From positions 4,028,501-4,092,500 of the forward strand of contig NZ_CP012830.1 in NCBI RefSeq assembly GCF_001307155.1: 64,000 bases of DNA, in the 5' to 3' direction. The position numbers and the translations under genes are program-made. The notes under the pieces were generated by a model, which did not search any database, had not been told where the DNA came from, and saw only the letters and a program-made list of their open reading frames with translations. The stretch's first letter is position 1. Each line of letters opens with the position of its first letter. The stretch comes from Pseudomonas fluorescens (lineage in GTDB: Bacteria > Pseudomonadota > Gammaproteobacteria > Pseudomonadales > Pseudomonadaceae). Below, in pieces: positions 15,827-24,831 of the stretch.

Positions 15827-16219
15827 ATGACGGCTTATAACTGGGATTTGCTTGAACGAATGCTGCACGAAGTGCAGAACAGCGCCGACCACAGCTTTGC
15901 TCCGCGCGTCTATGCCGAGCAGCATGCGGCAGAGAAGGCGGCAGAGGGTGAGCCCATCGGCAATCTGGATGAGCTGAAAGTGACCGCCACCGAATATGAA
16001 AAGCTCCTGCTCGACCGTGGCTATATCGAGTCCCGCCCCGAGGACGAAGGTGGTAACGGCGAGAACTTCATCCTGACACCGCGCGGTTCGAGCCTGCTGT
16101 ACATGATCGACAGCAGCAGTGCGGGCAATGATCATTCACGGCAGGTGCTCGACGAGCAGGTGGATGCATTGGACCCGGCGACCTTTGATGAGGTGGCGTC
16201 TAAAGCGCAGATCGCTTAA
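15827..16219 (+). CDS. Small conserved protein (possible DUF2513-type)
   Basis: A 130-residue acidic protein. WDLLERMLHEVQNSAD at the start and NLDELKVTATEYEKLLLDRG followed by NFILTPRGSSLLYMID have the outline of a winged-helix fold like DUF2513: helix, recognition helix, then a beta wing ending in LTPRG. No membrane or export signal. It overlaps the last four bases of the convergent lipoprotein gene. The function is unknown. Confidence 0.6.
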   Translation: MTAYNWDLLERMLHEVQNSADHSFAPRVYAEQHAAEKAAEGEPIGNLDELKVTATEYEKLLLDRGYIESRPEDEGGNGENFILTPRGSSLLYMIDSSSAGNDHSRQVLDEQVDALDPATFDEVASKAQIA

Positions 16220-17085
16220 GAGGCTCCTGCGACCTTCAAGCACTTCAATGCGCTGAAATCGCTGCGCATCTTGTCGATTTTTTTCAGCAAGTGCTGACGT
16301 TGATCGGCGGTACTGTCGGCCATCAGGTCGACAATCAGGCTGCGTGCCTGGGCTTCGGTGTTGCTGTAAGCCTGGCGATAGGCCGGGGTCCATAAGGTCT
16401 CGCGATCGACCAGCAGGGTTTCGATGCGTTGCGCAAAGTCGCTGCTGTGGCGTTGTTCCACTGCTGCGCTGAACAGTGCCTGCCAATGAGCGCGGTTGGC
16501 GAGCCATTGCTGATTTTGCTCGCCCAGCGCGTTGGCCCAGGCAACAACGCGCTGCGCCTGAATAGTGTTGAGCGGGCCAAGCCAGTCGCCCAGGCGTTTA
16601 TCCATCCGCTCGATGCGATGTTTGATCTGTTGTGCCAGCGGTGCTTTGAGGTATTTCTCCTGATGCACGCGCTGGTCTTTGGCGAAGGCCTGTTTCATCT
16701 CGTTGACCTGCTGGTCATTCAAGCCTTGCAACAACTCGACCGCCGACGGGGTGATTTCCCGGGCGGTCTGGGCAATGGCTTGCTTGGCTTCCAGGATGCG
16801 GGCTTGCAGTGCGGCGTCTGTGACTTGATTGGTTTCGACCATCTGCTGCAAACGGTCGAGCCAGTCGACGTAGCCGGGTATTTGTGTGGAGCAATGCCAA
16901 CTGAGGTGTTCCTTGAGACGTTCGCTGAGCCAGCCTTTCTGCTCGCTGTTCATGTCCAGGTAGTCGTTGAGCGTCCAGGGAATGATGATGTCGAGATTGC
17001 GATAGGCCAGGCTCACTCGGTTGCAGGCCGGTAGCGAGAGACACAGGGTCAGGAACAGGGCCAGGTGTTTCAACCAGCGCGACAT
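16216..17085 (-). CDS. DUF6279-family lipoprotein
   Basis: A 289-residue protein with a lipoprotein signal ending LPAC (Cys21). The mature part is almost all alpha-helical; the opening VSLAYRNLDIIIPWTLNDYL and the following DMNSEQKGWLSERL are the family signature. Asn after the Cys favours the outer membrane. It is a stand-alone gene overlapping its convergent neighbour by four bases. The role of this family is undetermined. Confidence 0.75.
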   Translation of the reverse strand: MSRWLKHLALFLTLCLSLPACNRVSLAYRNLDIIIPWTLNDYLDMNSEQKGWLSERLKEHLSWHCSTQIPGYVDWLDRLQQMVETNQVTDAALQARILEAKQAIAQTAREITPSAVELLQGLNDQQVNEMKQAFAKDQRVHQEKYLKAPLAQQIKHRIERMDKRLGDWLGPLNTIQAQRVVAWANALGEQNQQWLANRAHWQALFSAAVEQRHSSDFAQRIETLLVDRETLWTPAYRQAYSNTEAQARSLIVDLMADSTADQRQHLLKKIDKMRSDFSALKCLKVAGAS

Positions 17086-17262
17086 GAGCCAATCCTTGCA
17101 AGGGCGTAGTTCTGGTATCTGAATGCAGGATGGACCCGGCTGTTCAGCTGATCAAATCGAACGCACGTTTGGTCTTGAAGGGTGTGGCAGGGGAGGAGGG
17201 TTCCAGTCCTAGCGCTTCGAAGCTCAAAGCGCTTAGGGACCAGGGTGACGCGAGGGGGGGTA

Positions 17263-17451
17263 TTACTTTTTGCCCAGGGTGATCTGTTTGGACGGGCCGA
17301 ATGTCTGGCCGCTGACGCCTTTGGCAATTTGCTGGATCTCGCCGCCGGACTTGAGGAAAGCAGCAATCTGGTTGTTGATCGATTCGCTGGTTTCAACGGC
17401 TGGAGCTGGCTTTGCTTTGCTGTTGGATGCTTTTACACGCATGGCGGCCAT
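17263..17451 (-). CDS. Small SutA-like motif protein
   Basis: A 62-residue basic protein (start MAAMRVKAS; a start at Met4 is also possible). The conserved core is AAFLKSGGEIQQIAKGVSG. The pattern FLxxGGxIxxI recalls the motif of SutA, a Pseudomonas RNA-polymerase-binding protein, but the acidic N-terminal tail of SutA is absent, so this is only a resemblance. No signal or membrane segment. Longer upstream frames lack a credible ribosome binding site. Confidence 0.55.
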   Translation of the reverse strand: MAAMRVKASNSKAKPAPAVETSESINNQIAAFLKSGGEIQQIAKGVSGQTFGPSKQITLGKK

Positions 17452-17803
17452 TAACCTGTAGAAAATTAACTTGGCCAGGCATCGTACAGGAAATACTTGA
17501 CAATTGCTTGGTAAATATCTGCCTGAAATAACCGGGGGCGGGTGTCGATTATTCATAAGTTACTGTTCGCAATAATCACCTAAGCTGCTGTTTTGAATAA
17601 GAACGCAGGCCTGAAAAGTACCGTGTATGGCTTACCGATATCAGCAGAAAACCGTCTGGACGGTCTGACGAGCGGGCTCTGCTCTGGTGCAAAACCCAGG
17701 AAAAATGAGCCTTGCAGCGGATTTTTCTTCGCAAGCCTGCCAGTCACCTAACAGCACCGGCAAAACCGGGTAGAATGGCGCCCAAGCAATGAGGGTATTG
17801 GAA
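17452..17803. promoter_or_regulatory. Gene-free stretch with cvfB promoter
   Basis: No gene is supported in these 350 bases. A small palindrome ACCGTCTGGACGGT is at 17651-17664. A sigma-70-like promoter for cvfB is proposed at CTAACA (17748-17753), 17 bases, TAGAAT (17771-17776), about 28 bases before the start codon. Confidence 0.4.
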
Positions 17804-18640
17804 ATGGCTTTAGTCGGGCGCTACAACAGCTTGCAAGTGGTTAAACACACTAACTTTGGTTTATATCTGGACGGTGGCGCGGATGGCGAAATCCTTCTGC
17901 CGAATCGTTATATCCCCAAAGATATTCCCAGCGAAGATGAAGATTGGCTGAACGTTTTTGTTTATCTGGACAGCGATGACAAACTCATCGCAACTACCGA
18001 AAAACCGAAAGTTCAGGTCGGTGATTTCGCCAGTCTTAAAGTCGTTGAAGTCAACAGCATCGGTGTGTTTCTCGACTGGGGTCTGCCCAAGGACCTGCTG
18101 CTGCCGTATTCCGAAGAAAAGCGTCAGATGACCGCGGGCGAATACTGCGTGGTGCATGTCTACCTCGACAAGCACACCCGCCGTATTACCGCGACCGCGC
18201 GTCTGGATCGCTACCTGGACAAAACCCCGGCCAACTACAAGCCTGGCCAGGAAGTTGACTTGCTGGTAGCCGAAGCGACCGACATGGGTTTCAAGGCGAT
18301 CATCAACAACAAGCATTGGGGGTTGATCCACAAGAACGAAATCTTCAAGTTCATGCGTGCCGGCAAGGAAGAGAAGGGGTTCATCAAGGAGATCCGCGCC
18401 GACGGCAAGATCAGCCTGAGCCTGCAGCCCGTGGGCGAAGAAGCCGCCACCAGCCTGAACTCGAAGATTCTCGCCAAACTGCGCGACAACAACGGCACCT
18501 TGCCGGTCAGCGACAAGAGCGATCCGGCGCTGATCAGCAGCCTGTTCGGCGTCAGCAAAGGCAACTTCAAGAAGGCCATCGGCGCGCTCTACAAGAATGG
18601 CCAGATCGTCATTCATGCGGATCGCATTGAACTGAGTTGA
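17804..18640 (+). CDS. cvfB: CvfB-family S1-domain RNA-binding protein
   Basis: A 278-residue protein with two or three S1-type RNA-binding barrels (MALVGRYNSLQVVKHTNFGL, then VGDFASLKVVEVNSIGVFLDW, then PGQEVDLLVAEATDMGF) and a C-terminal winged helix (SSLFGVSKGNFKKAIGALYK). This is the CvfB/YitL architecture, which in staphylococci affects virulence gene expression through RNA binding. The start at 17804 fits GAGGG spacing better than the upstream GCAATGAGG frame. A terminator follows directly. The role in Pseudomonas is undefined. Confidence 0.82.
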   Translation: MALVGRYNSLQVVKHTNFGLYLDGGADGEILLPNRYIPKDIPSEDEDWLNVFVYLDSDDKLIATTEKPKVQVGDFASLKVVEVNSIGVFLDWGLPKDLLLPYSEEKRQMTAGEYCVVHVYLDKHTRRITATARLDRYLDKTPANYKPGQEVDLLVAEATDMGFKAIINNKHWGLIHKNEIFKFMRAGKEEKGFIKEIRADGKISLSLQPVGEEAATSLNSKILAKLRDNNGTLPVSDKSDPALISSLFGVSKGNFKKAIGALYKNGQIVIHADRIELS

Positions 18641-18661
18641 TCCGAGCTGACCAGACCTGAC

Positions 18662-18695
18662 TGCCCCGGCCAAGTACCGGGGCATTTTGTTTTTA
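18662..18695 (+). terminator. Rho-independent terminator after cvfB
   Basis: Stem TGCCCCGG / CCGGGGCA with a 7-base loop, followed by TTTTGTTTTT, about 20 bases after the cvfB stop. Confidence 0.88.
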
Positions 18696-18737
18696 GTGAG
18701 TAACTGCCATGTCGTTAACCGTTCGCGAGGTTTCGCG

Positions 18738-19667
18738 GTGATTGCCACTCGGCGCAGCGCCGATGGTTTTGCCCTGCAAGTGATGCTCGGGTTGTGTCTG
18801 ATCTGGGGTATCCAGCAGGTCATGATCAAATGGGCGGCGGCGGACATCGCACCCGTGATGCAGGCCGCCGCACGTTCCGGAATTTCCGCATTGCTGGTGG
18901 GTTTGCTGATCTGCTGGAAGGGCGGCTGGAATCAGGTTGGCAGCACCTGGCGCGGCGGTTTGCTGGCGGGCGGTCTGTTTGCCACCGAGTTTCTGTTCAT
19001 CGCCGAAGGCCTGAAACTGACCACGGCGGCGCACATGTCGGTGTTCCTCTATACCGCGCCGATCTTCACCGCATTGGGCGTGCACTGGCTGCTGCCAAGC
19101 GAGCGTTTGCGACGGTTGCAATGGCTGGGGATTTTGCTGGCGTTTATTGGTATTGCCGTGGCCTTTGCCGGGGGCGTGTCCTGGGACAATCTGGACCGGC
19201 GGATGCTGCTCGGCGATGCGTTCGGCGTTCTGGCGGGGGCCGCCTGGGGCGCGACGACTGTGGTGGTGCGCGCCTCACGGTTGTCGGAAGCGCCGGCGAC
19301 CTTGACCCTGTTTTATCAACTGATCGTCGGCTTTCTCGGCCTGCTGCTGATTGCCGCGCTAAGCGGGCAGATCACCCACGTCCACCTGACTAACGTGGCG
19401 GTGGCCAGCGTGCTGTTCCAGGGGCTGGTGGTATCGTTTTTCAGCTACCTGACGTGGTTCTGGCTGCTGCGCCGTTACCTGGCATCGAACCTCGCGGTGT
19501 TCTCTTTCATGACGCCGCTGTTCGGTGTCACCTTCGGGGTGTTGCTGCTCGGTGAGCCGTTGAGTGTCAACTTTGTCGTCGGTGCCGTGCTGGTGTTGCT
19601 CGGCATCACCTTTGTCAGCGCAGAACAGTGGGTGCGCCGTCGTTTGCGCACAATGCTGGAGCGTTGA
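18738..19667 (+). CDS. EamA/DMT-family transporter
   Basis: A 309-residue protein with ten predicted helices and the paired EamA repeat (VMLGLCLIWGIQQVMIKWA opens repeat one; FGVLAGAAWGATTVVVRASR opens repeat two). It likely moves a small metabolite across the inner membrane. The start is set at GTG 18738, with CGAGG eight bases upstream; a ten-codon ORF (ATG at 18709) ends overlapping this GTG and might couple translation. Its last 53 bases overlap the convergent MFS gene. Substrate unknown. Confidence 0.82.
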   Translation: MIATRRSADGFALQVMLGLCLIWGIQQVMIKWAAADIAPVMQAAARSGISALLVGLLICWKGGWNQVGSTWRGGLLAGGLFATEFLFIAEGLKLTTAAHMSVFLYTAPIFTALGVHWLLPSERLRRLQWLGILLAFIGIAVAFAGGVSWDNLDRRMLLGDAFGVLAGAAWGATTVVVRASRLSEAPATLTLFYQLIVGFLGLLLIAALSGQITHVHLTNVAVASVLFQGLVVSFFSYLTWFWLLRRYLASNLAVFSFMTPLFGVTFGVLLLGEPLSVNFVVGAVLVLLGITFVSAEQWVRRRLRTMLER

Positions 19668-20793
19668 GTGGACGCAGCAGCAAACCACCGGCTACCAGCA
19701 GGCCGCTGCCCGCCACCATCAACGCCGGTTGCAAGCCACCACTGAAGTGGCTGCTCAGCGCTGCCAGTAATGGCCCGCTGAGCTGACCCACGGCAAAACA
19801 CGCGGTCAGCAGGCCGGCATTGCGCTGGGTGGCCTGCGGCGCCAGTTCTCGCGAGCGCTGCATCACCAATTGCATGCAGGCCAGAAACGGCGTGCCACAC
19901 AGAATCACCCCCAGAGCCAGACCTAGACCGCTGCCCAGCAGGCAAGCGAAGACCCCGGCGGCTTGCAGCCACAACGTCGCGATCAGCCAGTGACGCGTGG
20001 CGTTGGGGTTATGCCGGCGCAAACTCACCAGCAGCACACCGGTGGCGGACGCCAGACCAAAACACGGCCAGAACAGATCGGCCTGCCATTGACCGTGAAA
20101 ATGGGCGCTGGCCATCTGTGACAGGAAGGTCGCCGGAATGATGTAGCCCAGGCCGTACAGCGCGTAAATCAAACCCAGTCGCGGGATACCGGCACTCTTT
20201 GGAGCGCCGGCCGTGGCTGTGGCTGCCACGCTTGCAGTCGGTTGCGGCAGGATCGGCAGAATCACCAACAGCATCGCCAGGCCCACGCCGGCATACACCA
20301 GCCACAGGGTCGCAGAGCTTTGTCCCAACAGGTTCGAGCCAAGTGCGAGCAAACCCGTCAGAAAAATCCCCAGGCCCGGTCCGGCGAATACCAGTGCGCC
20401 GAGCCGTGGACGTCCGGCGGCCATCGCTAATGGCTGACTCAACGCGGTGATCATCACCAGCACCCAGGCACTGGCTACACCAGTACCGAAGCGCAAAACC
20501 AGATGCGGCCAGAAGCCCTTGGCCCAGAACGAGGCGAGGGTCAGTAGCACGCACAGCCACAAACCGCCGAGCAAGCGTCGACGGACTTGCTCGGGGCGAT
20601 GGGCGAACATCGCGTCCACGGCACCGATGAAGTAGCCCAGGTAATTGGCTGCCGCAATCAGACCCGCGGCAGTCAGGTCGATCTGACCTTCGCTGAGCAA
20701 ATGCGGCAGCTGCGGAGTGAGCGCAAAGCGCCCAATGCCCATGGCCATCATCAAGGCAATGAAGCTGGCGAGTAAGCGTATAAGCGGCGACAT
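19615..20793 (-). CDS. YbfB/YjiJ-family MFS transporter
   Basis: A 392-residue major facilitator with about twelve helices. The opening SFIALMMAMGIGRFALTPQL is the hallmark of the YbfB/YjiJ subgroup, and the central PILPQPTASV loop separates the two halves. It probably exports a small molecule; the substrate is unknown. It is divergent from a LysR gene across 103 bases, the usual arrangement for a LysR-controlled transporter, and it overlaps the DMT gene tail-to-tail by 53 bases. Confidence 0.85.
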   Translation of the reverse strand: MSPLIRLLASFIALMMAMGIGRFALTPQLPHLLSEGQIDLTAAGLIAAANYLGYFIGAVDAMFAHRPEQVRRRLLGGLWLCVLLTLASFWAKGFWPHLVLRFGTGVASAWVLVMITALSQPLAMAAGRPRLGALVFAGPGLGIFLTGLLALGSNLLGQSSATLWLVYAGVGLAMLLVILPILPQPTASVAATATAGAPKSAGIPRLGLIYALYGLGYIIPATFLSQMASAHFHGQWQADLFWPCFGLASATGVLLVSLRRHNPNATRHWLIATLWLQAAGVFACLLGSGLGLALGVILCGTPFLACMQLVMQRSRELAPQATQRNAGLLTACFAVGQLSGPLLAALSSHFSGGLQPALMVAGSGLLVAGGLLLRPLNAPALCANDGAPTVLR

Positions 20794-20896
20794 GGTCAGG
20801 ATTCCTGCAGCGGAGCAATGACCGTCAGGCTAGGACTGATTGACTTTCTTTAAAAATGAATAATAGTGAGTAACTTGTTCTTATTTGGAGAATGAT

Positions 20897-21823
20897 GTGG
20901 AATTCAGCCAATTGCGCATCTTCCAGGCGGTGGCCGAGGAAGGTTCCATCACCCGCGCCGCCGAACGCTTGCATCGGGTGCCGTCCAATTTGTCGACCCG
21001 GCTCAAGCAGCTTGAAGATCAGCTGGGTGTAGAACTGTTCTTGCGTGAGCGTCAGCGTTTGCAGTTGTCGCCCGCAGGCAAAGTACTGTTGGACTACACC
21101 GCCAAGCTGTTTGCCCTGCATGACGAAGCCCACGCAGCCGTGCAGGGCGGGCAACCGGCCGGCGATTTCGTGCTGGGCACCATGTACAGCACCGCGGCGA
21201 TTCATCTGCCGGGTTTGCTGGCGCGCTATCACCGCACTTATCCGGCGGTGAACCTGCAAGTGCAGTCGGCGCCCAGCGGTGAATTGCTCGAAGGCCTGCT
21301 CACCGGGCGTCTTGACGCCGCGCTGGTCGATGGCCCGCTGCAACTGGCCGGGCTCGACGGTGTGCCGCTGTGTGACGAAAAACTGGTGCTGATCAGCGAA
21401 GCCGATCACCCGCCGGTGCGCAGCGCGCTGGATGTGCAGGGGCGTTCGGTGTTCACCTTTCGCCAGGGCTGTTCCTACCGGATGCGCCTGGAGGCCTGGT
21501 TCGCCCATTATCATGCGGCGATGGGGCGGGCGATGGAAATCGAGTCCTATCAGGGGATGCTGGCGTGTGTGATTGCCGGTTCCGGCGTGGCGCTGATGTC
21601 CGAGTCGATGCTGGCCAGTCTGCCGGGACGCGAGAGTGTGGCCGTGCATCCATTGGCCGAGCCTTTCGCCAGTGCCACCACCTGGCTGATGTGGCGAAAG
21701 GGTATGCTCGGCGCCAATCTCAATGCCTGGATCGAGGTGCAACAAGCGGTGTATGGGGTCTCATCTTCGGCGAACGATTGTGGCGAGGGAGCTTGCTCCC
21801 GCTCGGCTGCGCAGCAGTCGTAA
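20897..21823 (+). CDS. LysR-family regulator with a REP-encoded tail
   Basis: A 308-residue LysR regulator: helix-turn-helix EFSQLRIFQAVAEEGSITRA followed by LHRVPSNLSTRLKQLE, then an effector domain with QGCSYRMRLEAWF as in YbhD/GcvA-like members. The start is GTG 20897, six bases after TTTGGAG. It probably controls the divergent MFS gene. The last 15 or so residues (NDCGEGACSRSAAQQS) are encoded by a REP palindrome, so the original stop was lost and the tail is not conserved protein. Confidence 0.87.
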   Translation: MEFSQLRIFQAVAEEGSITRAAERLHRVPSNLSTRLKQLEDQLGVELFLRERQRLQLSPAGKVLLDYTAKLFALHDEAHAAVQGGQPAGDFVLGTMYSTAAIHLPGLLARYHRTYPAVNLQVQSAPSGELLEGLLTGRLDAALVDGPLQLAGLDGVPLCDEKLVLISEADHPPVRSALDVQGRSVFTFRQGCSYRMRLEAWFAHYHAAMGRAMEIESYQGMLACVIAGSGVALMSESMLASLPGRESVAVHPLAEPFASATTWLMWRKGMLGANLNAWIEVQQAVYGVSSSANDCGEGACSRSAAQQS

Positions 21824-21922
21824 AGCGTTTGGCGGGTTCAGCCCTAAAGGGTTGGGTGAATGGTTTTGGGGCCGCTTCGCCCGAGCGCGGACCGACCCGC
21901 GGGAGCAAGCTCCCTCGCCACA
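21779..21922. repeat. REP pair, GTGGCGAGGG type
   Basis: Two inverted REP copies about 95 bases apart. The left copy overlaps the 3' end of the LysR gene and supplies its final codons and stop. Confidence 0.85.
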
Positions 21923-22051
21923 GTGATTTTGATGAATTCGGTAACAGATCTTTGCCTTTTGAGGCGAGCATTGCGTAAGACTTCGGACTACTATCTGTAT
22001 GAAGCGTCTATAGAACCCGGTCGCTCAGCACTACCCTGAAGGGGGGGCACC

Positions 22052-22180
22052 ATGAAAGAGAAACTGCAAAACTGGCTCCATGACCTCGGTGTCGCGCTTG
22101 GTTTGATCGAACCACCTCTGCAACCCGTGCCAATCCGCACCGACGATGAGCAACGCCGCCGTCAGCAACGCCGCCGGTAA
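22052..22180 (+). CDS. PA1414-family small protein
   Basis: A 42-residue protein with an amphipathic first half (MKEKLQNWLHDLGVALGLIE) and a strongly basic end (DDEQRRRQQRRR). The sequence and its place next to the gbu genes match the PA1414 family, conserved across Pseudomonas; that match is from memory. The GAAGGGGGGG Shine-Dalgarno is 5-9 bases upstream. The basic tail suggests nucleic-acid or membrane binding, which is inference. In P. aeruginosa this gene responds to low oxygen, as I recall. Confidence 0.75.
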   Translation: MKEKLQNWLHDLGVALGLIEPPLQPVPIRTDDEQRRRQQRRR

Positions 22181-22253
22181 ACGAGGTAAGGCGTGAAAGG
22201 ATCGCAGCCTTCGACCACCGCGTCGGAGGCGCGGCTGCGCTAGCTCACTTGCC

Positions 22254-22979
22254 TCAAGCGTGCTGTTGCAGCCACTGGTCAATCATCGTGTGCAACTTCT
22301 CCCCGGAAAAACTCCCGAAATGTCCGCCATGCACAGTGCGAATCGGCAACGAGCGCAAGCGTTGCAGGCTGCGGGCGTAATCCTCAAGGTTGGAATGATA
22401 GGCGTCTTCGACCAGCGGTCCGTCGTAGATGATGTCGCCGCTGAACAGTGTGCCAGTGGCAACTTCAAAAAGGCTGATACCACCCGGTGAATGACCGGGA
22501 GTGTGCAGCACCTGCAAGGTTCGATTTCCCAGGTCCAGCACGTCACCTTCTTCGATCAGCCCGGTGGCGGGTGCAGCTTTGACCCGGTATTCGGCGTAGC
22601 ACAGTGGGCAATCGGGGTGGGCTTCGAACATCTCGTCGCCGACAAACGCCCTGGAAAGGGTGTTGTCGCCGTCGGGTTCGGCGAGGATCTGCGCTTCGGC
22701 CGGATGCACCAGCCGCTCGGGGAATTCGTGATGACCGGCGATATGGTCGAAATGGCAATGGCTGGCCACGGCCACCAGCGGCCGGTCGGTCAGCCAGGGC
22801 AGTTGCTCGCGCAGGCTGACCAGGCCCGAGCCGCTATCGAGCAGCAGGTCTTTGTCGCGGCCCTGAATGTGCCACAGGTTGCAGCGGTAGAACGGTTGTA
22901 TGTACGGCTCGTGAATCAGCCGAATACCGTCGCTCAGGTGTTTGACTTCGAACCATTGGTCGCGACTGACGATTTTCAT
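22254..22979 (-). CDS. MBL-fold metallohydrolase
   Basis: A 241-residue metallo-beta-lactamase-fold hydrolase. The metal site HCHFDH (93-98) and the later histidines in LHTPGHSPGG and VHGGHFG, plus SGDIIYDG, complete a two-metal site; HCHFDH replaces the common HxHxDH with the same spacing. The start at 22979 (MKIVSRDQW) is preceded by AGGAAAG. It lies downstream of the symporter terminator on the same strand and beside the gbu genes, but a catalytic link to guanidinobutyrate is not shown. The substrate is unknown. Confidence 0.82.
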   Translation of the reverse strand: MKIVSRDQWFEVKHLSDGIRLIHEPYIQPFYRCNLWHIQGRDKDLLLDSGSGLVSLREQLPWLTDRPLVAVASHCHFDHIAGHHEFPERLVHPAEAQILAEPDGDNTLSRAFVGDEMFEAHPDCPLCYAEYRVKAAPATGLIEEGDVLDLGNRTLQVLHTPGHSPGGISLFEVATGTLFSGDIIYDGPLVEDAYHSNLEDYARSLQRLRSLPIRTVHGGHFGSFSGEKLHTMIDQWLQQHA

Positions 22980-22997
22980 CGTGCTTTCCTCCAGGCG

Positions 22998-23030
22998 AAA
23001 AAAACGGGTGCAGCAACCGACGCTGCACCC
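22998..23030 (-). terminator. Rho-independent terminator of the symporter
   Basis: On the minus strand, GGGTGCAGC / GCTGCACCC with a 7-base loop, followed by GTTTTTTT, 37 bases past the symporter stop. Confidence 0.85.
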
Positions 23031-23066
23031 GCCGAAGAAAAGGTTCAAGCCATTATTGGTTTCAGC

Positions 23067-24446
23067 TTATATCGCGTTCGCCACGGCAACCGGGCGAGGG
23101 GACAGCAGGCTGACCACGACGAAACTCACCAGGCCGACGGCCAGGCTGTAGTAGATCGGGGTGTTGGCATCCAGGCCATCCTTGAACATGAACACCAGGG
23201 CAGTCACAAAGCCCAGGCCCATGCTGGCGATAGCGCCGGAGGTGGTTGCACGTTTCCAGAAAATGGCCCCGATCAGCGGAACCAGCATGCCGCCCACCAA
23301 CAGGTTGTAGGCCAGGGTCAGGGCACTGATCACGTCACTCACCACCAACGCGATACCCAGCACGACAATACCGGTCAGCAGGGTGAACAGCCGGTTGATG
23401 CTCAGGCTCGACTGTTTGCCACCGCGCAGTTTTGGCAGCAGGTCTTCGGTCAGGGTGGTTGATGCGGCGAGCAGGCCGGCGCTGGCGGTGGACATCATGG
23501 CGGCCAGGGCTGCAGCGATCACCAGACCACGGATACCGTCAGGCAAGGACAGTTTGACGATTGCGGCGAAGGCGTTGTTGACGTTGCCCAGGTCCGGGAT
23601 CAGCACGTGTGCAGCCATACCGATCAGCGCACAGGCCAGACCGTAGAGGATGCAATAGAAGCCGGAGATAGTGCCTGCGTACTGAGCGACTTTTTCGTTC
23701 TTGGCGGTGAACACCCGTTGCCAGATGTCCTGGCCGATCAGGATGCCGAAGAAGTAGATCATGAAGTAGGTGATGATGGTGTCCCAGCCGATGGTGGTGA
23801 AGCTGAAGCTGGACGCCGGCAGTTTCAACACCAGCTCATCCCAGCCACCCACGCGGTACAGGCAGATCGGCAACAGGATGAACATCAGGCCAACGGTCTT
23901 GATCACGAACTGAACGATGTCGGTCAGGGTCAGCGACCACATGCCGCCGATGGTCGAATACACCACCACCACGCCACCGCCGAGTACCACTGAAATCCAG
24001 AAGGGCAGGCCGAACAGCACTTGCAGCACGGTGCCGATCGCGAGGATCGAGGTCACGCCGATCATCAGCGCGTAGGCCAGCATGATCACCGCACTGGCCT
24101 GGCGGGCCATTGGGTTGTAACGCTTTTCGAGGATCTGGGTGACGGTGAAGATCTTCAGTTTGAGCAGCGGCTTGGCCAGGAACAGGTTCAGCGCAATGAT
24201 CCCGCAACCCAGTGCGGCGCAGAGCCAGAAACCGGAAATACCGTGGACGTAGCCCAGGCGAACGGTGCCGACGGTCGATGCACCGCCCAATACAGTAGCG
24301 GCCATGGTGCCCATGTACAGGGTTGGGCCGAGGTTACGACCGGCCACGAGGTAGTCTTCGTGGGTCTTGGCCTTGCGCATGCCGTAATAGCCCAGCACGA
24401 GCATGCCGGCGGCATAGATGAGTACAACGAATAAATCCAAAGCCAT
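23067..24446 (-). CDS. Sodium:solute symporter (probable guanidinobutyrate uptake)
   Basis: A 459-residue SSS-family transporter with about thirteen membrane helices. VAGRNLGPTLYMGTMAATVLGG and the later TASAGLLAASTTLTEDL are the sodium-symporter signature segments. The protein starts MALDLFVVLIYAAG. In P. aeruginosa a gene of this type lies next to gbuA, so import of 4-guanidinobutyrate or a related guanidino compound is likely; this rests on context. It is transcribed in the same direction as gbuA, with a REP pair between them. Confidence 0.85.
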   Translation of the reverse strand: MALDLFVVLIYAAGMLVLGYYGMRKAKTHEDYLVAGRNLGPTLYMGTMAATVLGGASTVGTVRLGYVHGISGFWLCAALGCGIIALNLFLAKPLLKLKIFTVTQILEKRYNPMARQASAVIMLAYALMIGVTSILAIGTVLQVLFGLPFWISVVLGGGVVVVYSTIGGMWSLTLTDIVQFVIKTVGLMFILLPICLYRVGGWDELVLKLPASSFSFTTIGWDTIITYFMIYFFGILIGQDIWQRVFTAKNEKVAQYAGTISGFYCILYGLACALIGMAAHVLIPDLGNVNNAFAAIVKLSLPDGIRGLVIAAALAAMMSTASAGLLAASTTLTEDLLPKLRGGKQSSLSINRLFTLLTGIVVLGIALVVSDVISALTLAYNLLVGGMLVPLIGAIFWKRATTSGAIASMGLGFVTALVFMFKDGLDANTPIYYSLAVGLVSFVVVSLLSPRPVAVANAI

Positions 24447-24483
24447 GAAGCGTGTCTCCGATTGTCTTTCTTATAAGAGTCTC

Positions 24484-24592
24484 GTAGGAGCAAGGCTTGC
24501 TGTGGCGAGGGAGCTTGCTCCCGCTGGGCTGCGTAGCGGCCCCAAAAATGCGACTGCTGCACAGTCGAGCGGGAGCAAGCTCCCTCGCCACA
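24484..24592. repeat. Composite REP element
   Basis: A half copy of the GTAGGAGCAAGGCTTGC type (24484-24500) runs directly into a full GTGGCGAGGG REP pair (24501-24592). It sits between the symporter and gbuA. Confidence 0.85.
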
Positions 24593-24831
24593 AACGTCCT
24601 GTCCCTACGAGTAATGCTTGAATCTGGCGGTTTGCACATGACCGCTTTAGCGAGCGAATCCGTGCCCGTACTGCCCGTGCTGCCCGAACACCGCCACTGG
24701 TGCTGGGAACAGGCTCGACAACGTCGGCAGTCGCACAACGCCTGATTGGCATTGCGCGATAGCTGCGGTTGTCCGGGGTGCAGAAAGCGAAACCGTTAGC
24801 GGTGCTGAAGCAGCAGGCTGGGGGCGCTGCC
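24593..24831. other. Gene-free stretch between REP and gbuA
   Basis: About 240 bases with no supported gene. A 35-codon plus-strand frame (24638-24745) has a poor ribosome binding site and no recognised relatives. No terminator was found after gbuA. Confidence 0.35.

Noticed and set aside
24638..24745. A 35-codon plus-strand frame after the REP near gbuA
   Set aside because: Weak ribosome site and no recognised relatives; could not be supported.
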